From: an uncultured Parabacteroides sp.
GTDB taxonomy: Bacteria > Bacteroidota > Bacteroidia > Bacteroidales > Tannerellaceae
Length of the DNA: 8,705 bases
Direction: 5' to 3'
Assembly: GCF_902493135.1 (NCBI RefSeq)
Contig: NZ_CABUOD010000081.1
Coordinates: 1 to 8,705 of the forward strand
Part shown: positions 5,433 to 8,705 of the stretch, one piece after another
Layout: every line of letters begins with the position of its first letter
Position numbering within the stretch: the first letter of the stretch is position 1
Made by a program: the position numbers and the translations under genes
Notes under the pieces: generated by a model
The model's input: only the letters and a program-made list of their open reading frames with translations
What the model was told of the DNA's origin: nothing
The model's database searches: none

Positions 5433-8345
5433 TCAAAATTCGTCCCGTTTCAGGAAATGTCCCGGAAACTCTGCGAATATAGCGATAATCGCTAATAATG
5501 CAAAGAAACCTATAACCAATAAATTAAATTTATAAGTAGAAATATGATATCCGGCCCAATTTTTCTCATGACTGTAGAAAGCGGCACGTCCGAGACGGTT
5601 GTCGGGCTCCACATAGACCTGCCCGACCGCCGGGTAGATACGATGGTTTGCTTCTTTATACAGATGGCGTCCTCCGGTCCCCATAACCAGGTCTTCGATC
5701 GCCGTATTATGATGGGCTTTCTTCATCTTCGCCAGTTGTTCGGCTCCCTCTTTCCGGCCGCGTTCCTGCTGGATCTGGTCGAGATAGGCTGTGAAGTTGT
5801 GCGCCCGTTCGTGCAGGGCGGCATCCACCTTGTCCAGATATGCCAGGTAACCCTCTCCTTCCGTGCGGGGAGCGATACGGGCGGCACGGCTCAATACGGC
5901 CAGCTCGTTCTCGACCGTTTGCCGCTTATCGGGATCGTCTTTTACCGCAATCTGCTCTGCCAGGCTGCGCACTTCCGGCGAATGAACGTTCTCGTAATAT
6001 TGCGCCAGATACTTTTCTTTCTCGATCGGAAAATAAGGACGATTGTAAGCGTTATCGCGGAACTGTTCCACCATCAACGCCTCGAAAGCCCAGCGCGAAG
6101 GGATCAGCTCGCCGATCAGCGGCACGATGTTCTCGTTCGAAGCCCGCGTATTGAGGTCGTCAAACTTGATGACCAGGCCGCAAAGCAAGATCTGGGGAAT
6201 CAGCAGAAGCGGGATCGTGATATAGATCGCGACAACCGAGCTCATCGTCTGCGAAAGGATCAGCCCGGTCAGGTTCGCCAGGAACGACGTAGCCCACAGG
6301 ATGCTCCACCACGTGCCGAACATCTCGCTCCCCACCCCGATAATGGCATTCCCCACCCCGATGAACAGAAGTGATTGCAATCCCGACACAGCCAACAGAT
6401 ACACCATCTTGGACGTCAGGTAACTGCTCCGGCTCAACCGGAGAAAATGTTCGCGCTTCAGGATCGTCCGATCCTTTATAATCTCCTCGGCACTGATGCT
6501 CAAGCCCATGAAGGTGACAACGATGACCGACATGAAGATATAAGAGACAAAATTCTTGTTCGCAAGCAACGTATATTCATCCCCGTCCATATAGCGGGTC
6601 AGAAGGGCGACGATCAGCGCAAGCAAAGGGGCTTCCAGTAGCGTGATAGCCAAATATTGCTTGTTCGTCAGTTTCGTGCGTATATTTCTTTCCAGGAAGA
6701 TCAGGAATTGTTTGAACCAGGAAGGTTTCTTCTGCAAGTTCTCCGGCAACACCACCTCCTCGGCCGGCGAAAAAGCGGGACGGGAAGCAAGGTACTCGGC
6801 ATGCCATTCCTCCGGTGTGAACTTCCGGATATTCGTCTGGTTACCGGAGTCGTCGATCTTCTTGGAGTCGATGATATTCAAAATCAATTCGGGATTCACA
6901 TTACCACAGACGCTGCACACGCTGATATCCGGATCGGTATATTTGGCCGCCTGCTTGAAATAGGTGATCGCCTCTATCGGGTTCCCGTCATAGATCGGAT
7001 AGCCTCCCCGGTCAAGCAGCCACAGACGGTCGAACAACTTATAGATCTCGGACGAAGGCTGGTGTATGTTCACCACCACCAATTTCCCCCGATGAGTCTG
7101 TTCCTTCAGGAGCATGATTACCTTTTCGGAATCGGACGACGACAATCCCGACGTCGGTTCGTCGAGATACAGGATAGCCGGTTCGCGTATCAGTTCGAGA
7201 GCGATATTCAGTCGCTTCCGCTGGCCTCCGCTGATCGTCTTACGGATAGGGGAACCGACTTCGAGGTCTTTTATCTCTTCCAGGTCCAATTCCTTCAATA
7301 CCTTTTCCACGCGCCGCCCGATCTCCTCGTCTGTCAGACACGCGAAACAGAGCCGTGCCGTGTACAAAAGGTTCTGGTAAACGGTCAACTCCTCGATCAG
7401 CAAATCATCCTGCGGGACAAAACCGATCAACTGGCGTGCCTCCGGAGAGTCGAGCAGATGACCGTTCACGGTGATCATCCCCTTGTCGGGACGGATATTG
7501 CCGTTCATGATTCCCAACAAAGTCGACTTCCCGACCCCGCTACCGCCCATTATGGCGACAAGCTGTCCGGATTCGAGGTTGAAAGAGAAGTTATGCAGCC
7601 CGTTATGGCTGTTCTTAAACGTAAACTCAATATCACGTCCGGCCAGACGAATGACCTCCTTGTGTTCGTTCTTATTAAAAACGGCCAGCAGGTTGCTGTA
7701 GTAGACCGGCAGGAACAAAGGCCCTTTCAGCACACTGCTATGCTGCCAGGCATAAAACATATCCGCCGAAAGCGGAATATCGTTCATAAAGACCTGTCCG
7801 CTCCCGTGATAGGTGAAAATATGCTTGTCGAAGCGGCGGATGTAAAGCACACGGATGAACCCCTCCATCCCTTTCCGCGTGATATGGTTGGCCTCCGCCG
7901 CCTCCTCTCCGCTGATCGTCAGCAAAGACAAAGAAGGTTTTCCTGTGATAAAGGCAAGCGCATCGTCAAATTCTTCCTGGGGAATCGAAAAGATATCGGC
8001 CACCAGGCGGAACAGATCCAGATGTTGATCCGCCTCCCCGCTGTTCGTACAGGCAAACTCCACGAAACGAATCAACAAAAGCAACTGTTCTTCGGCCCTC
8101 AACTTTACTTTCATCTGTTCGCAGATATTCCGGACAATCTGCTCTTTGTCGAGCACAAAGAGCGAATCGTCATACATATCGCGCAACGCATTGTAAAGTT
8201 CAATATATTCTTTGTGGGAACGTACCCCGAAGTGGCTGGAGAGATAGGAATGAACGGCACGACTTGCCTGCTCCCTTTCAATCCGCACGGAGGAAGCGAA
8301 AATAGCAAATAGATTTAATAAACCGTTTAATATGGTCTCATTCAT
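5433..8345 (-). CDS. ABCG-like fused ATPase-permease with TerB-like N-terminus
   Basis: The 970-residue product has several parts. Residues about 5-135 are helical and resemble a TerB/DjlA-like domain (acidic helices, a DIFSIPQEEFDDAL repeat-like end). Residues about 155-245 are beta-rich and unrecognised. The ATPase domain (about 235-465) has Walker A GGSGVGKST (267-275), Q-loop Gln312, signature ISGGQRKRL (371-379), Walker B ILYLDEPTSGL (391-401) and H-loop His428. A linker carries a single CSVC pair (477-480). The ABC2-type permease has membrane helices near 565-583, 598-617, 645-668, 682-698, 703-725 and 940-960. A soluble stretch of roughly 210 residues lies between the fifth and sixth helices. 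NBD-before-TMD order, ISGGQRKR and NIHQPSSE are typical of the ABCG/White family. It is probably an exporter or membrane-remodelling pump acting as a homodimer; the substrate is unknown. The downstream lipoprotein probably shares its transcript. Confidence 0.9.
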   Translation of the reverse strand: MNETILNGLLNLFAIFASSVRIEREQASRAVHSYLSSHFGVRSHKEYIELYNALRDMYDDSLFVLDKEQIVRNICEQMKVKLRAEEQLLLLIRFVEFACTNSGEADQHLDLFRLVADIFSIPQEEFDDALAFITGKPSLSLLTISGEEAAEANHITRKGMEGFIRVLYIRRFDKHIFTYHGSGQVFMNDIPLSADMFYAWQHSSVLKGPLFLPVYYSNLLAVFNKNEHKEVIRLAGRDIEFTFKNSHNGLHNFSFNLESGQLVAIMGGSGVGKSTLLGIMNGNIRPDKGMITVNGHLLDSPEARQLIGFVPQDDLLIEELTVYQNLLYTARLCFACLTDEEIGRRVEKVLKELDLEEIKDLEVGSPIRKTISGGQRKRLNIALELIREPAILYLDEPTSGLSSSDSEKVIMLLKEQTHRGKLVVVNIHQPSSEIYKLFDRLWLLDRGGYPIYDGNPIEAITYFKQAAKYTDPDISVCSVCGNVNPELILNIIDSKKIDDSGNQTNIRKFTPEEWHAEYLASRPAFSPAEEVVLPENLQKKPSWFKQFLIFLERNIRTKLTNKQYLAITLLEAPLLALIVALLTRYMDGDEYTLLANKNFVSYIFMSVIVVTFMGLSISAEEIIKDRTILKREHFLRLSRSSYLTSKMVYLLAVSGLQSLLFIGVGNAIIGVGSEMFGTWWSILWATSFLANLTGLILSQTMSSVVAIYITIPLLLIPQILLCGLVIKFDDLNTRASNENIVPLIGELIPSRWAFEALMVEQFRDNAYNRPYFPIEKEKYLAQYYENVHSPEVRSLAEQIAVKDDPDKRQTVENELAVLSRAARIAPRTEGEGYLAYLDKVDAALHERAHNFTAYLDQIQQERGRKEGAEQLAKMKKAHHNTAIEDLVMGTGGRHLYKEANHRIYPAVGQVYVEPDNRLGRAAFYSHEKNWAGYHISTYKFNLLVIGFFALLAIIAIFAEFPGHFLKRDEF

Positions 8346-8375
8346 TTATTTTGTCAGTGTAAGATGAATTGCTTG

Positions 8376-8383
8376 CAAAGATA
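8376..8383 (-). promoter_or_regulatory. -7 promoter box for the ABC transporter gene
   Basis: On the minus strand TATCTTTG matches TAnnTTTG exactly and lies 31 bases upstream of the ATG at 8345, the same placement as in the plus-strand operon. No clear TTTG -33 element is visible at the expected distance, so the promoter may be weak or activator-dependent. Confidence 0.55.
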
Positions 8384-8574
8384 GTAAAGATTCGAAGGAA
8401 TATTTCATTGTTTTGCATCTAAACTATTACTTTCTTGCGTCCGAAAGGTTAGGTCAACCAACATGTTTCATTAAAAAAGATGCTTTCCCGTCATAAAAAG
8501 AATCGTTATTCGTTTGGAAAAAGATAGGGACTCTTTCCGGAAAAAGTATGCACCTTTTCACCGATAGATCGATA

Positions 8575-8595
8575 GTTTACATGAAGCATGTAAAC
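8575..8595. repeat. perfect 9+3+9 inverted repeat, possible operator
   Basis: Arms GTTTACATG (8575-8583) and CATGTAAAC (8587-8595) are exact reverse complements around an AAG spacer. No T-run follows on either strand, so it is unlikely to be an intrinsic terminator. The size fits an operator for a dimeric DNA-binding protein. It lies about 190 bases upstream of the ABC -7 box, far for direct control of that gene. Confidence 0.5.
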
Positions 8596-8620
8596 CCGCG
8601 AGAAATACGGAAAAAGCCAT

Positions 8621-8652
8621 AAAAAAAGCAGTTGCCTAAAAAGATAACTGCT
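8621..8652 (-). terminator. intrinsic terminator after tRNA-Thr
   Basis: On the minus strand a perfect 7-base stem (AGCAGTT, plus-strand 8646-8652, with AACTGCT, plus-strand 8627-8633) and a 12-base loop are followed by a run of seven T, ending about 10 bases after the tRNA. It is a standard Rho-independent terminator for the tRNA transcript. Confidence 0.85.
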
Positions 8653-8661
8653 AATTTTGTG

Positions 8662-8705
8662 AGCCGAAAGCCGGACTTGAACCGGCGACCTACGCATTAC
8701 GAATG
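8662..8705 (-). tRNA. tRNA-Thr (anticodon CGT), 3' part, cut by the window edge
   Basis: Read on the minus strand, the sequence gives the 3' half of a tRNA: the end of the anticodon stem, a seven-base loop TTCGTAA with anticodon CGT (threonine ACG codons), the 3' anticodon stem TGCGT, variable loop AGGTC, a T-arm GCCGG-TTCAAGT-CCGGC with five paired bases, and the acceptor strand TTTCGGC followed by the discriminator T. CCA is not encoded (CAC follows). The 5' half lies beyond the window edge. Threonine identity rests on the anticodon only. Confidence 0.9.

Larger units (their letters stand above)
8346..8661. other. spacer between the ABC transporter and tRNA-Thr
   Basis: About 316 bases of AT-rich DNA without a convincing gene. 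It contains the -7 box of the ABC gene (8376-8383), a perfect palindrome (8575-8595), the ten-base palindrome TTTCCGGAAA (8534-8543), three copies of GGAAAAAG (8516, 8539, 8609) and the terminator of the tRNA transcript (8621-8652). The stretch 8390-8510 shows nothing I can interpret. Confidence 0.6.

Noticed and set aside
5544..6374. 276-codon open frame on the plus strand
   Set aside because: Antisense to the 3' part of the ABC transporter gene; Arg/His/Gln-rich without recognisable motifs.
6657..8312. 551-codon open frame on the plus strand, opposite the ABC transporter gene
   Set aside because: It lies wholly antisense to a gene with full ABC motifs, has no domain motif of its own, and the translation is a mirror of the ABC coding sequence.
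8506..8697. 63-codon open frame on the minus strand
   Set aside because: It reads through the tRNA-Thr gene and its terminator, a common false call.

Overview
The window looks like Bacteroidales chromosome, most likely Bacteroides or Parabacteroides (inference). Supporting signs are promoter -7 boxes of the TAnnTTTG type (TACTTTTG at 564-571; TATCTTTG on the minus strand at 8376-8383 and 491-498), A-rich leaders without strong Shine-Dalgarno sequences, a lipoprotein with a typical Bacteroidetes signal peptide, and moderate GC in the genes with AT-rich spacers. No mobile element, CRISPR array or rRNA was seen.

Region 1 (1-548, minus strand) is AT-rich and holds a compact run of very small membrane proteins: a possible 35-residue GTG-start protein (441-548), a 70-residue protein (248-460), a 37-residue protein (129-242), and perhaps the start of another frame leaving the window (1-54). 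The first two share an exact 16-base repeat in the same reading frame (Phe-Ala-Gly-Val-Val).

Region 2 (602-4466, plus strand) is the core of the window: five tightly packed genes forming a two-component system joined to a partner switch. In order they are a STAS anti-sigma-factor antagonist, an RsbW/SpoIIAB-like ATPase/kinase, a membrane-anchored histidine-kinase-like protein whose phosphoacceptor His-Glu is replaced by Asp-Arg, a soluble histidine kinase with an intact H-box, and a response regulator fused to a PP2C/SpoIIE phosphatase. The likely flow is: signal sensed at the membrane by the kinase pair, phosphorylation of the receiver, activation of the phosphatase, dephosphorylation of the STAS protein, and sequestration of the RsbW-like kinase away from its target. 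No sigma factor is encoded here, so the target is unknown.

Region 3 (4467-4568) is a convergent spacer with a strong shared hairpin. Region 4 (4569-8345, minus strand) carries a 970-residue ABCG-like fused ATPase-permease with a TerB-like N-terminus and a large loop before the last membrane helix, followed 33 bases downstream by a helical lipoprotein; the two are probably one transcript. Region 5 (8346-8705) is a spacer of about 316 bases with the ABC promoter, a perfect 9+3+9 palindrome, short GGAAAAAG repeats and a terminator, then the 3' part of a tRNA-Thr(CGT) on the minus strand running out of the window.
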